This document shows positions 45,132 to 54,280 of a DNA stretch of 64,000 bases, piece by piece (the first letter of the stretch is position 1; each line of letters opens with the position of its first letter). This DNA is from Finegoldia magna ATCC 29328 (GTDB lineage Bacteria; Bacillota; Clostridia; Tissierellales; Peptoniphilaceae), in contig NC_010376.1 in assembly GCF_000010185.1 (NCBI RefSeq), positions 992,001 to 1,056,000 on the forward strand, given 5' to 3'. The notes under the pieces were generated by a model. That model worked only from the letters and a program-made list of their open reading frames with translations. It was not told the origin of the DNA and searched no databases. Both the position numbers and the translations under genes were made by a program.

Positions 45132-45144
45132 TAATACCTCCATA

Positions 45145-45180
45145 AATAAAAAAAGAGCGAAAGATTTCTCTCTCGCTCAA
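45145..45180 (-). terminator. Terminator after the DUF4366 gene
   Basis: The stem GAGCGA/TCGCTC is followed by TTTTTTTATTT on the minus strand, 15 bases past the stop codon. Confidence 0.75.
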
Positions 45181-45194
45181 ACTTTTAAAAATTA

Positions 45195-46061
45195 TTATAA
45201 TAGTTCATCTTCATCGTCTTCATCTAAAGATTCTTCATTACTTTCTTCATTGTCAGATTCATCTTCTGACTCACTAATATAATCCTTATCATCTTCTTCA
45301 AAGTCTTCCAACATTTTATCTTCCTTAGCTTTGACTACCTTAAAATAGTATCCTGCTCCTATAACTCCTCCAATTACAAGTGCAATAATTAGAAATGAAC
45401 CTATTCCACTTTTCTTTTCTTCTTTTACTGGAACAGTCTTAGGTTCTTCTTTTTTTACTTCTTCTTTCTTAGGCTCTTCAACCTTTATAGTATTTTTGTC
45501 TTCTGATTCAATCATATTAAGTAGGTCTTTCTCTCCTACTTCTGTCAATAGCCTTACATTATCTTGATTTGATGAGTGATCCACTATTAGGTGCATAGTT
45601 TTTCCACTTTTAGTTTGAAATGTTAAAAATTGTCTCACATCTACTGGATTTTCTTTATCTTTTTCTGTATCTCCACTTGGTGTTATATCTTTTCCATTCC
45701 TATCTACATTTTCAATTACTGAACCTCTTGCCTTATTTTCTTGTGTCGCAAGATTATTTACTGCCTTTGTATTACCACCTTTTACAAGTGGGGTTTTCTT
45801 TGGAGGATTATTTGAAGGCTTATTTGCTTCACTTGTATTTCCTGGTATTCTTGGAACATCTTGATAAGGAATTTCTTCTTTTGACGGTGTAAAAACATCA
45901 TCTTTCAACATTTTTTCAAATTCTTCTTTTTGTGGTTCATAGATTGATTCGTTTTGACTTTCTATTTGCCCTTCATTTGTCATTGCAAATGTAGTTGCTG
46001 GTACTGTAAATGTAAAAAGGAGTAACGCTATGGCTACTCCTCGTTTAATACTCTTATTCAT
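45195..46061 (-). CDS. DUF4366 (CD1107-like) ICE membrane protein
   Basis: The 288-residue protein has a signal peptide (VAIALLLFTFTVPATTFAMT), a disordered extracellular part, and a conserved domain (FLTFQTKSGKTMHLIVDHSS, VRLLTEVGEKDLLNMIE). A membrane helix (FLIIALVIGGVIGAGYYF) and an acidic cytoplasmic tail follow. This is the DUF4366 architecture found beside TopB in many ICEs. Its role in transfer is unknown; a surface or channel accessory is likely. Confidence 0.85.
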   Translation of the reverse strand: MNKSIKRGVAIALLLFTFTVPATTFAMTNEGQIESQNESIYEPQKEEFEKMLKDDVFTPSKEEIPYQDVPRIPGNTSEANKPSNNPPKKTPLVKGGNTKAVNNLATQENKARGSVIENVDRNGKDITPSGDTEKDKENPVDVRQFLTFQTKSGKTMHLIVDHSSNQDNVRLLTEVGEKDLLNMIESEDKNTIKVEEPKKEEVKKEEPKTVPVKEEKKSGIGSFLIIALVIGGVIGAGYYFKVVKAKEDKMLEDFEEDDKDYISESEDESDNEESNEESLDEDDEDELL

Positions 46062-46075
46062 TTTTCTATCCTTTC

Positions 46076-48427
46076 TTATTTTACATTTTTAAATACATAG
46101 ACTGCTTTTCTAGCATTGTCCCATTCTATTGTTTGGTTTTTACCATCTTTAATATCTCCATGACTTGCTCCAAAAGCTTTAGCAATGTTTGAAATTGAAG
46201 CATGGATTCTTCCATTTATAATAACTGGCTTAACATCTGAATTGTAGACTTTACCATCTGAATCTTTCATAACACCAGTATCAATATTTAGTCTTAATGT
46301 CTTTTTAGCTAGGATATTATTCTCTTTATTGGAGAAAATAGCTTCACGAGTAGAGTTGTCATACTCAACATTAAAACCTAGAGTATAAGCGATATATCTT
46401 ACTGGAATCATAGTTCTTCCTTGATCCACATAAGTTTTTACATCCATATAGACTGTTGTCTTACCATCTTTGTTGATAATGTTATAAAAGTTTTTGTCAA
46501 CTTGGAAAACTGCAAATTCTTTTTCATCTTTAACTTGTTTTTTGTATTGTTGTTCCTCTTGCTTTTTCATCTTGTTAAGATCAAATTGATTTAGGATGTT
46601 CTTGTCATCAGCTTTCAAAAGTTCATCCCACTTCTTATCTTGAGATTTCTTATCTTCTTTCTTTTCTTTGTTTTCTTTTTGGAGTTTTAGAAGTTCATCT
46701 AATTTTTTAGATAGGTCTTGGTTTAGATTTTTATCTTTTTCATCTTTAGCTTGTTTCTCAAGTTCTTCTTTTGCTTTTTTATTTGCTTCCTCGATTAACT
46801 TCTTTGCTTCTTCGATTTTCTTATCTAATTCTTCTTTTAGCTTTTTAATTTCTTCTTCAGAAGCTTTTTGTTTTTCTTCTAGTACTTTAATCTTATCTTC
46901 TAATTCTTTTTTTGTATTTTCAGAAGATACTTTTAAACTATCAATAGCCTTTTGAAGCTCTTCAATTTTCTTACAGCATTCTGACTTAGAATTTTCTGTC
47001 TCTTTCTTTTTAGACTCTAAGTCTCTTATCTTAGCATCTTTTTCATCAAGAGCTTTTTCTAAGTCCTTAATTCTATTATCTTTATCTTCAATTTCTTTAG
47101 TCTTCTTTGCAAGTTCCCCTTCTAAAGACTCAAGCTTTTCTTGCATTTCTTTGATTTTATTTTCGTTTTTATCTGTCTTTTCTTTCTCAGCTTCTAACTC
47201 CCATTTTGTAGATGAATAATCTTCTTTTAGTTTTGCATTTTCATCTTGTAATCTTTTTAATTCATCTTTAAGCTGAGTAATTTCTGCTATTAGTTCATCA
47301 TTGTTAGAATTTTTAAGTTCCTCAATTTCTTTATTCAATTGAGCAATCTTATTATCTTTATCTCTAATTTCTTCTTCTAGCTTAGCTTTTTCTTGTTTTA
47401 GTTTCTCTCCATTATCTTTGCAAGATTCTAACTTTTCCTTTAATTCATCTATCTTTGTTTGGTCTTCTTGTTTCTTATCATTTAAGTCTTTGATCTGATT
47501 TTCCAAGTCCTTAATATTTTTAGTTAAATCATCAATCTTATTGTCCTTTTCATCAATATCTTGCCCTGTTAAATCTGTTTGAGTATCAATGGAATATTTA
47601 TTTGGATTGTATATAGTCATCTTTCCTTGATACAAATCATTGTTATAATCAAATTCAAGTTCTACACTATCTACGTTCTTATCAAAGACAAACTCTCCAT
47701 TTTCAAACCTTAATCCATTAGGAATAGATTTGAATCCTTGATTTCCGTTGAAACCAAAATGATTTTCGTAAAATGGATTTTGTTTTGGTCTATACTCAAC
47801 TTCTTGATTATGGAATACTCCCTTACTGTTAATGTTTGGATTGCCTAAAACTTTTACAGTGTGTAGTTTATTTCTTGAAAAAGCATACTGTTCAATTGTC
47901 TTCACAGACTTCGGTATAGTTATTTCTTGAAGGTTATTTCTTTCAAAAGCATTATGTTCAATATTTACCAAAGTATTAGGTAAAGTTACTTCTCTAAGTC
48001 CACAATTGAAAAATGCTAAACCACCAAGATAAGTTAGACTATTTGATAGTTTTACTTCATCTATACTTGCTTCGTAAAAGGCAGCATAACCTAAATGCTT
48101 AACAGAATCAGGAATAATTACTTTATCCCAATGTTTGCCACGCCCAAATTCTCTTTTATATCTAAGTTCATCGTTTGAATGACTTAAAGAATAATTTCCA
48201 TTTATAGACTTCGTTCCTTCAGGAAATACTAGAATATTTGTCTTTTCTTTCTTTTCTAAGCCCTTATCACTAAAAGCGATTATATTTCCCTCAGAGGAAT
48301 ACATAAAATCATCTTCCGTCCAAGTAACATCAGACTTTGCAAATGCACTTGTATGCACAGTTGATGTTAAAACTAATAAAAGAGCCATAAAAAAGGCTCT
48401 TAGTCTGTTCGTATTAAATTTCTTCAT
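46076..48427 (-). CDS. Secreted LRR / coiled-coil / stalk-domain surface protein
   Basis: The 783-residue protein has a signal peptide (AFFMALLLVLTSTVHTSAFA). BspA-like leucine-rich repeats follow near residues 95-190 (IPDSVKHLGYAAFYEASIDE, LPNTLVNIEHNAFERN). A roughly 350-residue charged coiled coil comes next, then a C-terminal copper-amine-oxidase-N-like stalk domain (TMIPVRYIAYTLGFNVEYD, PVIINGRIHASISNIAKAFG). There is no LPXTG or membrane anchor, so attachment must be non-covalent. It lies between DUF4366 and DUF4315 genes and may act as a mating adhesin. Confidence 0.8.
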   Translation of the reverse strand: MKKFNTNRLRAFFMALLLVLTSTVHTSAFAKSDVTWTEDDFMYSSEGNIIAFSDKGLEKKEKTNILVFPEGTKSINGNYSLSHSNDELRYKREFGRGKHWDKVIIPDSVKHLGYAAFYEASIDEVKLSNSLTYLGGLAFFNCGLREVTLPNTLVNIEHNAFERNNLQEITIPKSVKTIEQYAFSRNKLHTVKVLGNPNINSKGVFHNQEVEYRPKQNPFYENHFGFNGNQGFKSIPNGLRFENGEFVFDKNVDSVELEFDYNNDLYQGKMTIYNPNKYSIDTQTDLTGQDIDEKDNKIDDLTKNIKDLENQIKDLNDKKQEDQTKIDELKEKLESCKDNGEKLKQEKAKLEEEIRDKDNKIAQLNKEIEELKNSNNDELIAEITQLKDELKRLQDENAKLKEDYSSTKWELEAEKEKTDKNENKIKEMQEKLESLEGELAKKTKEIEDKDNRIKDLEKALDEKDAKIRDLESKKKETENSKSECCKKIEELQKAIDSLKVSSENTKKELEDKIKVLEEKQKASEEEIKKLKEELDKKIEEAKKLIEEANKKAKEELEKQAKDEKDKNLNQDLSKKLDELLKLQKENKEKKEDKKSQDKKWDELLKADDKNILNQFDLNKMKKQEEQQYKKQVKDEKEFAVFQVDKNFYNIINKDGKTTVYMDVKTYVDQGRTMIPVRYIAYTLGFNVEYDNSTREAIFSNKENNILAKKTLRLNIDTGVMKDSDGKVYNSDVKPVIINGRIHASISNIAKAFGASHGDIKDGKNQTIEWDNARKAVYVFKNVK

Positions 48428-48653
48428 TATGAATGTTCTCCTTTTCTTTTAATTTCTCTTCTCTTTTTCTATCATTGATTTTCTCCATTAATTCTTCCAA
48501 GCTAATATTGTTCCTCCTAAGAGTTACAATTATTTCTTCATTTTCAACCTGTATTTCTTCATCGCAAATTTCCTTGTATTTTGCATTTAAATCTTTCAAT
48601 TTCTCTTCTATTTTTTTCTTTTTGTTTCTAATACTTATAAGCTTCCTGTTCAC
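48414..48653 (-). CDS. DUF4315 ICE protein
   Basis: The 79-residue coiled-coil protein is KKKKIEEKLKDLNAKYKEIC, then ENEEIIVTLRRNNISLEELM. The pattern of a helical hairpin followed by an IVxLxRxxxIxxEEL segment is that of DUF4315 proteins encoded in Tn1549-like transfer operons. It overlaps the next gene by 14 bases. Function unknown. Confidence 0.8.
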   Translation of the reverse strand: MNRKLISIRNKKKKIEEKLKDLNAKYKEICDEEIQVENEEIIVTLRRNNISLEELMEKINDRKREEKLKEKENIHNEEI

Positions 48654-48667
48654 ATAATATCTCCCTT

Positions 48668-51247
48668 CTATCTAGGTCTTCCAAAACCATAAAAGTGTGA
48701 TTTCCAATATTTTGAATTTATTGATGTGTATTGAATTGGATCTCCTGCGTGAATCATCATTCCATTACCTGCGTATATTCCTACGTGAGATATTGGTGTT
48801 CCACTGTTATATGTTGAATGGAAAAATATAATATCTCCAGGTTGAGCTTCACTTGGACTGACTGGGTTACAATAGTCTTTGTATATTCTCCATGCAGTTG
48901 TTCTTGGCATTCTCTTTACACCAGACTTTGTAAATGACCAACATACAAAACCTGAGCAGTCAAAGTTAGATGGTCCACTTGCTCCAAACACATATCTTTT
49001 GCCTATATGTTTTTCTGCTTCATTAAATAAGGCTTTGGCAGTAGCTGAATCAAAAGCAAGACCAGGATTTCCAAAGTTTGGATTATCTACTATTTCTCCT
49101 AAGTCCCCATTACCTGATCCAAAAACATCTCCCATATTTCCCTTAGCTTCAAGAAGAGCTTCATAATGAACTACATTGTCTGGATAATCTTTAAATATTT
49201 CCCTAACAACTTCATCCATTTCTCTTTTCTTTAAAGTTACAATTAACTTTTTATATTCGTACTCTTCTTTTTCATAGCTAGTATAGGGATTACCACGACT
49301 ATCATATCTAGTTCTTTCTACTGTTCTTGTTCTAATTTCGATTTCTTCCTTAAAATCAAGCTTATACATTTTATCGAAAAGCTCTTTTAAAATTCCTTTT
49401 ACTTCAGATGCTGATTTTACTTCACCACATCTTGAAGTTATATAGGATAAAAGTTCATGGGTATTATGACCAATTTCTCCATCTTTATTTATAATATATT
49501 CGTCATATCCAGGATGACTTGTTTTTACACTTTCGATTTGTGATTGTAGGTCATACTCCATTGATGAAAATTCTTGATTAACTTCACTTAGAACTGTATC
49601 TTGTGATAGGTATGTTGTTGTCATTACTGAGTTAACAGAGTTACTTAATCCACTCATACCAACACTTCCACCACCAATCATGATTGATAGCATAAGACCT
49701 AGTCCTATTACTAGAAATAGAACCATCTTACTTTTTCTTACGATTAGCTCTTTAGAAGCCTTACCTAAACTTAAAATAGCTTTTTTAACTCTATCTACCA
49801 GTCTTGTTTCGTGCTTTTTAGCTATCATGCTTTTCATTTGTTTTCTTTGGTAAAACTTCTTAAATCTATTTTTCTTTATATAGGCATCTGACTTTTTTAA
49901 ATCTTCCAAGCCACTTTTAAACTCCAACTTGCTTTTTCTCTTTCTTATTTTCTTATCAAGTTTAGATAGCTTTTTTAAGGACTTTTTCTTTTTGTCTAAC
50001 TTATACTTCCTTATTCCATGCTGGAGTTTAGAGCTTACATTAGCGACTTTTTCTCCAGATTCTACACCAGTATTGTCAGAGCCTGAACTTAAATAATCTC
50101 TCGCTAACTCTGAAGACTTAGCTCCAGATAATAAAACCCCAGAAGATAGACTTCCTTTAGTTTTATTCTTTAAGATATTATCCTTTAGCTTGCTTTTAGA
50201 CTTTTCAAGCTCTCCAATCTTTTTATCTGAGATAAAATCTTTAACATCTTGTGCTTTCTTAGAATCTTTCGGTGTAGCTTTCTTAGCTTCTTTTTTTAAG
50301 TCATCGATTTTCTTACGAGTGAATTTATCACTCTCATAATTTTTTCTTTTGTAGTAAGTCTTCTTTTTATTAACTTTCTTTTGTTCTGAAGGTTTAAGGC
50401 TTGTTTCTTTTTCATCTTTTATAAATTCTTGATTATTGTCTTTAAACTCAGGATTATCAAAAGTTTTATCTGTATCAACTTCGTTTAGCTTATTTTCTTT
50501 ATCTTTTTCTTTAGAAATTTTCTCCTTATCTCTAAACTTCTTTTCTTGATAAAGTTTCTGTTTTCGCTTTTTATCGATATTAGCATTACTGTCGTTCTTG
50601 CTCACTTCATCTTTAACAAGCTTATCTTTTCTATATATTCTCTTGCTTTTCTCTGCTTCGATAGGTTTATCTTCACTTGTCTGGATTCGCTTAGACTCTT
50701 TCTCGTTGATTTTGTCTTGGAATTTATCCTTACTATGGATAAGTTTATCCTCATAATTTTTAAGAACTTTTCTTTTACTTGATGCCTTCTTATTGCTTAT
50801 TGGTTGAGCGTTAGCTGAAATATCATCTGTTGTTAATTTATTAGAATTAATATTTCTACTATTTTCACTTTCAAAATTTACCTTTTTGAAGTCTACATCT
50901 AACTCTTCATCAAGTTTAAAGCTTTCATCTGTCCTTATTTCAAGATTAGTTTGTTTTGTTTCTTCAACCTTATCCTTATTATCTAAAAATTCTTTTCTAA
51001 TTCTTTCCTTGTTTTTAGACTTCTGAAAATCTTTTAGTTTATCTTGTTTTTGATCTTTAGCTAATACATTCTCATGAATAAGTTTAGATTCTTTTTCTGA
51101 AATTTTATCTCCGAACCTATCCTTATTCTTAATAATCTTATTGGTATAATCATCTGAATGAACAAGTTTACTATCCATATTCTTTTCAGGAGCGTCCCTA
51201 TTTCGTATAATTTTCTTTTGAAAATCTTTTTTTAGTTTTTTATCCAT
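48668..51247 (-). CDS. NlpC/P60 cell-wall hydrolase of the transfer apparatus
   Basis: The 859-residue protein has a long lysine-rich cytoplasmic part with imperfect repeats (SKLVHSDDYTNKIIKNKDRF; KLIHSKDKFQDKINEKESKR). One membrane helix (MVLFLVIGLGLMLSIMIGG) near residue 510 and an extracellular spacer follow. The C-terminal NlpC/P60 domain has catalytic Cys in NFDCSGFVCWSF (near 763) and His in ISHVGIYAGNG (near 822). It should cut peptidoglycan to let the channel pass, like CwlT/TcpG. The very long basic N-terminal part exceeds that of typical relatives. Confidence 0.85.
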   Translation of the reverse strand: MDKKLKKDFQKKIIRNRDAPEKNMDSKLVHSDDYTNKIIKNKDRFGDKISEKESKLIHENVLAKDQKQDKLKDFQKSKNKERIRKEFLDNKDKVEETKQTNLEIRTDESFKLDEELDVDFKKVNFESENSRNINSNKLTTDDISANAQPISNKKASSKRKVLKNYEDKLIHSKDKFQDKINEKESKRIQTSEDKPIEAEKSKRIYRKDKLVKDEVSKNDSNANIDKKRKQKLYQEKKFRDKEKISKEKDKENKLNEVDTDKTFDNPEFKDNNQEFIKDEKETSLKPSEQKKVNKKKTYYKRKNYESDKFTRKKIDDLKKEAKKATPKDSKKAQDVKDFISDKKIGELEKSKSKLKDNILKNKTKGSLSSGVLLSGAKSSELARDYLSSGSDNTGVESGEKVANVSSKLQHGIRKYKLDKKKKSLKKLSKLDKKIRKRKSKLEFKSGLEDLKKSDAYIKKNRFKKFYQRKQMKSMIAKKHETRLVDRVKKAILSLGKASKELIVRKSKMVLFLVIGLGLMLSIMIGGGSVGMSGLSNSVNSVMTTTYLSQDTVLSEVNQEFSSMEYDLQSQIESVKTSHPGYDEYIINKDGEIGHNTHELLSYITSRCGEVKSASEVKGILKELFDKMYKLDFKEEIEIRTRTVERTRYDSRGNPYTSYEKEEYEYKKLIVTLKKREMDEVVREIFKDYPDNVVHYEALLEAKGNMGDVFGSGNGDLGEIVDNPNFGNPGLAFDSATAKALFNEAEKHIGKRYVFGASGPSNFDCSGFVCWSFTKSGVKRMPRTTAWRIYKDYCNPVSPSEAQPGDIIFFHSTYNSGTPISHVGIYAGNGMMIHAGDPIQYTSINSKYWKSHFYGFGRPR

Positions 51248-51254
51248 ATCACAC

Positions 51255-53678
51255 CTACTTAGCTTCTTCTGGTTTTGTTGTCATTAGCTTATATAACATG
51301 GTGTCTTTAGGGAATTTATCTATAAAGGGAACAATAGTATTTCCGAAGAATAAGAGTCCCTCACCTGCATTTGAATTAGTAATATAGTTTAACTGATAAG
51401 GCGATATTTTTAATTTCTTAGCAAGAATATCCCTATCTCCAGATGCTTGATTTAACATTAGAACAAAGTCTGTATTATCAAAGATATTTTCAATTTCCTG
51501 ACTTGTTAAAAGGTCTTTTACGTTTTGAGTTATACCTGTTGGAATACCGCCCCATTTTCTAAATCTTTTCCAGATTTCTACTGAATATGAAGCAGTTTGT
51601 GGGTCTTTTAATAAAAGGTGGAACTCATCTATATAGTATCTTGTAGACTTACTTCCTCTATTAAGGGAAACCTTGTTCCAAACTTGGTCTTGAATTACAA
51701 GCATACCTATTTTTTTTAGTTGTGTTCCTAGCTCTTTTATATCAAAGCAGAGCAATTGCCTATTTAAGTCAACATTTGACCTATTATTAAATACATTAAG
51801 ACTTCCCTTAACATAAATTTCCATTTCTGTTGCGAGCTTCCTACCAACTCCCTCTTCTTGGGATAGGAGCATATCATATAAATCTCCTAATATTGGCATG
51901 TTTTCTGGTTTTGGGTCTTCAAAATACTTTTGATATATCTTTGGTAAGCACCTATCTATAACAGATTTTTCTGCAGCAGTAAGACCAGATCCTCCTACTA
52001 CAAGTTCAAGCATAGACATTATGAAGTTTGCCTTATCTTTTAAAGGTGCGTCCCCATCTCCATAGTTCATATTAATATCTAATGGATTTAGGTAGTCCTT
52101 TGACTTTGCCGAAACTTTAATAACTTCTCCATTAAATTGTTTTACAAGGTTTGAATACTCGCCTTCAGGATCACAAATAATTACATCATCATCTGTTACA
52201 AGAATTGCATTTGCCATCTCTCTCTTTGCTGAGAAAGATTTACCAGAACCTGGTGTACCCAATATTAGACCGTTAGGGTTCTTTAGTTTCTTCCTATCTG
52301 CCATAATCAAGTTTTGGCTAAGGGCATTTAATCCATAGTACAAAGAATTTGCCGAATCAATAAATAGCTCTTCTGTTGTAAAAGGCATAAATACTGCCGT
52401 TGATGATGAAGTTAAAAATCTTTTTATTTCAACTTGATTAACTCCTAAAGGTAAGACAGAAACAAGTCCCTGTTCTTGTTGATGAGATAATCTTTTTACC
52501 TGACAATTATGTCTGTTAGCAATTGATGATATTTGAGCAATGGTATTTTCTAATTTTTGATTAGTCCTAGCAAAATTCATCATTACTATGCTAACTACAA
52601 AAAGCCTTTCATCTCTATTCTGTAAGTCAGATAACATGGACTTAACATCAGCTCCAAAAGTATTTATATCTGAAGGAATAATATCCATATCATATCCAGC
52701 ACGAACAGCTTTCTTTTGTTCTTCAATTTTCATTCTGTCTAGGTCTGTGTTTTTTCTCTTAATGAGTTTAATAGCTTCTGCTTGTTCAACTACATCTATA
52801 TGAAAAGCTACATAAATATTGTCATCAATATCTAAAAACTCAGATAACATTCTGTCTGATAACTCACTTGCAAGTATTTGAAAATGGCTTACTGCTCCAA
52901 TATATTTACCAAATTTAAAATTATTTGCTGGTGCAAAATTAAAGATATTGGGAGTTACATGTGATTTTGTAGACTCTTTCTTCTTCAAATCTTTATATGA
53001 AAAATCAAAGCTCTTGTCTGGATTTAACATATCGTGAACAAGTCTTAGTCTTTCTTCTCCATCAAGGCTTTCTGCTCTTACCCCCATAGATTTAAAGTTA
53101 GATAAAATATCTACTTCAAGTCTATTTAACTTTGCTCTTGCTTGCTCTAGGTTATCGGCTTCTGTTGTAAAGGTTATATACTTCATCTTTTTAAGTCCGT
53201 TATTGCCCTTTGCAAGTTGAAGCTTTAACATCTCCCTAAACTCTTTTCTTACATCGTCATAAAAGTCTCCCTTATCAGCAATTTTAATTGCGTCTTGTAA
53301 GTCCTTATTTCTTCCTAATTGATTTACATACGAAAGTTCAATGTGGACACTTGGATCAAAAGAATTTAAAAAGTTGGCAAATTGGTTAAAGATTAAATCT
53401 CTATCTTCTTCCAATGCCAACTGGTAATTTATATCTTGAAATGAAATTGTCCTTGAATAATTTTTTTCATCTAACTGGCAAATGCCCTCTGGTAACATTC
53501 TTATATAGGGAATTGTATCTTCAACAGTAAATCTCTTTTTCTCTTTCTTTAAAAGTACACTTAGAAGACTATTTGTTGGATCTTTCTTTGTTTTTAGCCT
53601 TCTTACTTCCTTTCGGTCTTTTTTTAATTGTTTTTCCCTTAGATTTAAGTCGCTGATTTGCTTTTTTCTTTGCTTCAA
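51255..53678 (-). CDS. virB4: VirB4-like conjugation ATPase
   Basis: The 807-residue protein has an N-terminal VirB4 domain (FTVEDTIPYIRMLPEGICQL) and a C-terminal HerA/FtsK-like ATPase. The ATPase has Walker A (ILGTPGSGKSFSAKRE, near 478), Walker B-like (QLLCFDIKELGTQL) and STRYYIDEFHLLL. It powers assembly and transport of the type IV secretion channel. The first 36 codons overlap the preceding PrgI gene by 110 bases; no later ATG precedes the conserved region, so overlap or a non-ATG start must be considered. Confidence 0.88.
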   Translation of the reverse strand: MKQRKKQISDLNLREKQLKKDRKEVRRLKTKKDPTNSLLSVLLKKEKKRFTVEDTIPYIRMLPEGICQLDEKNYSRTISFQDINYQLALEEDRDLIFNQFANFLNSFDPSVHIELSYVNQLGRNKDLQDAIKIADKGDFYDDVRKEFREMLKLQLAKGNNGLKKMKYITFTTEADNLEQARAKLNRLEVDILSNFKSMGVRAESLDGEERLRLVHDMLNPDKSFDFSYKDLKKKESTKSHVTPNIFNFAPANNFKFGKYIGAVSHFQILASELSDRMLSEFLDIDDNIYVAFHIDVVEQAEAIKLIKRKNTDLDRMKIEEQKKAVRAGYDMDIIPSDINTFGADVKSMLSDLQNRDERLFVVSIVMMNFARTNQKLENTIAQISSIANRHNCQVKRLSHQQEQGLVSVLPLGVNQVEIKRFLTSSSTAVFMPFTTEELFIDSANSLYYGLNALSQNLIMADRKKLKNPNGLILGTPGSGKSFSAKREMANAILVTDDDVIICDPEGEYSNLVKQFNGEVIKVSAKSKDYLNPLDINMNYGDGDAPLKDKANFIMSMLELVVGGSGLTAAEKSVIDRCLPKIYQKYFEDPKPENMPILGDLYDMLLSQEEGVGRKLATEMEIYVKGSLNVFNNRSNVDLNRQLLCFDIKELGTQLKKIGMLVIQDQVWNKVSLNRGSKSTRYYIDEFHLLLKDPQTASYSVEIWKRFRKWGGIPTGITQNVKDLLTSQEIENIFDNTDFVLMLNQASGDRDILAKKLKISPYQLNYITNSNAGEGLLFFGNTIVPFIDKFPKDTMLYKLMTTKPEEAK

Positions 53679-53979
53679 TGTATGCCTCCTTTCTTATTCT
53701 CTTAGTTGGTTGATAAAACTTATGAAGATAGAAAAATTTAAAATATTTTTCAAAAGTTAAGGTATCTTTTTCATATAAGGTTATAAAAAAGATTGGCAGG
53801 GTTACTATTAGCATTACAATGATAGAAACATCATTAGGTAGATATTTCTTCATAAATAAATAGGTTGGTATACCAATTAGTCCTGCCACAGAAAAACCTA
53901 TAAGTTGTCTTTTGGTTAAGTTAAAGGCAACCTTTGTTTTAATCTTGTCCAAATCTTTTGGTATTGGTACATATGCCAT
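53569..53979 (-). CDS. PrgI-family conjugation membrane protein
   Basis: The 136-residue protein starts MAYVPIPKDLDKIKTKVAFN, the PrgI signature, followed by two helices (QLIGFSVAGLIGIPTYLF; VSIIVMLIVTLPIFFITLY) and a very basic C-terminus. PrgI/VirB3-like proteins sit with VirB4 in the inner part of the channel. Two bases separate it from the upstream small protein. Confidence 0.88.
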   Translation of the reverse strand: MAYVPIPKDLDKIKTKVAFNLTKRQLIGFSVAGLIGIPTYLFMKKYLPNDVSIIVMLIVTLPIFFITLYEKDTLTFEKYFKFFYLHKFYQPTKRIRKEAYIEAKKKANQRLKSKGKTIKKRPKGSKKAKNKERSNK

Positions 53980-53980
53980 T

Positions 53981-54271
53981 TTAATCTCCCTCTACTTCTT
54001 CTTTGGAAAGTTCAAGTATATGGTCATAATTAGATGTTGTTTCCTCTTCCAGGTAGCTAATTCTTTCTTCTAATTCTTCTTGTTTTTCTTCATTTCTGTC
54101 ATTGTATTCGCCTTGATACATAACAAATTCATTGTGACATCTTCCGAGTCTATTTATTCTCCTCTTTAAGTTTCTAATCTCTTCATTTCTTTTTTTCTCT
54201 TTTAAGATTTCATAAGTTCCTCCTAATAAAATTCCAAGTCCCAATAAAGCACAATTTTTCTTTTTTAACAT
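53981..54271 (-). CDS. Small membrane-anchored coiled-coil protein, unrecognised
   Basis: The 96-residue protein has a short N-terminal helix (CALLGLGILLGGTYEILK) and a charged coiled coil (NLKRRINRLGRCHNEF, EKQEELEERISYLEEE). No family is recognised. Tight packing between the VirB6-like and PrgI genes indicates a transfer-operon component. A membrane-tethered scaffold is one possibility. Confidence 0.7.
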   Translation of the reverse strand: MLKKKNCALLGLGILLGGTYEILKEKKRNEEIRNLKRRINRLGRCHNEFVMYQGEYNDRNEEKQEELEERISYLEEETTSNYDHILELSKEEVEGD

Positions 54272-54280
54272 TTATTCCTC

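Noticed and set aside
46668-47560. Long open frames opposite the coiled-coil surface protein
   Set aside because: They arise from the Lys/Glu-rich codons on the other strand and show Ser/Phe-rich low complexity with no RBS.
50500-51247. Repeated K-rich units that looked like a CRISPR-like or tandem DNA repeat
   Set aside because: The repeats are diverged at DNA level and lie in the coding frame of the NlpC/P60 protein; spacing is irregular and no spacers exist.
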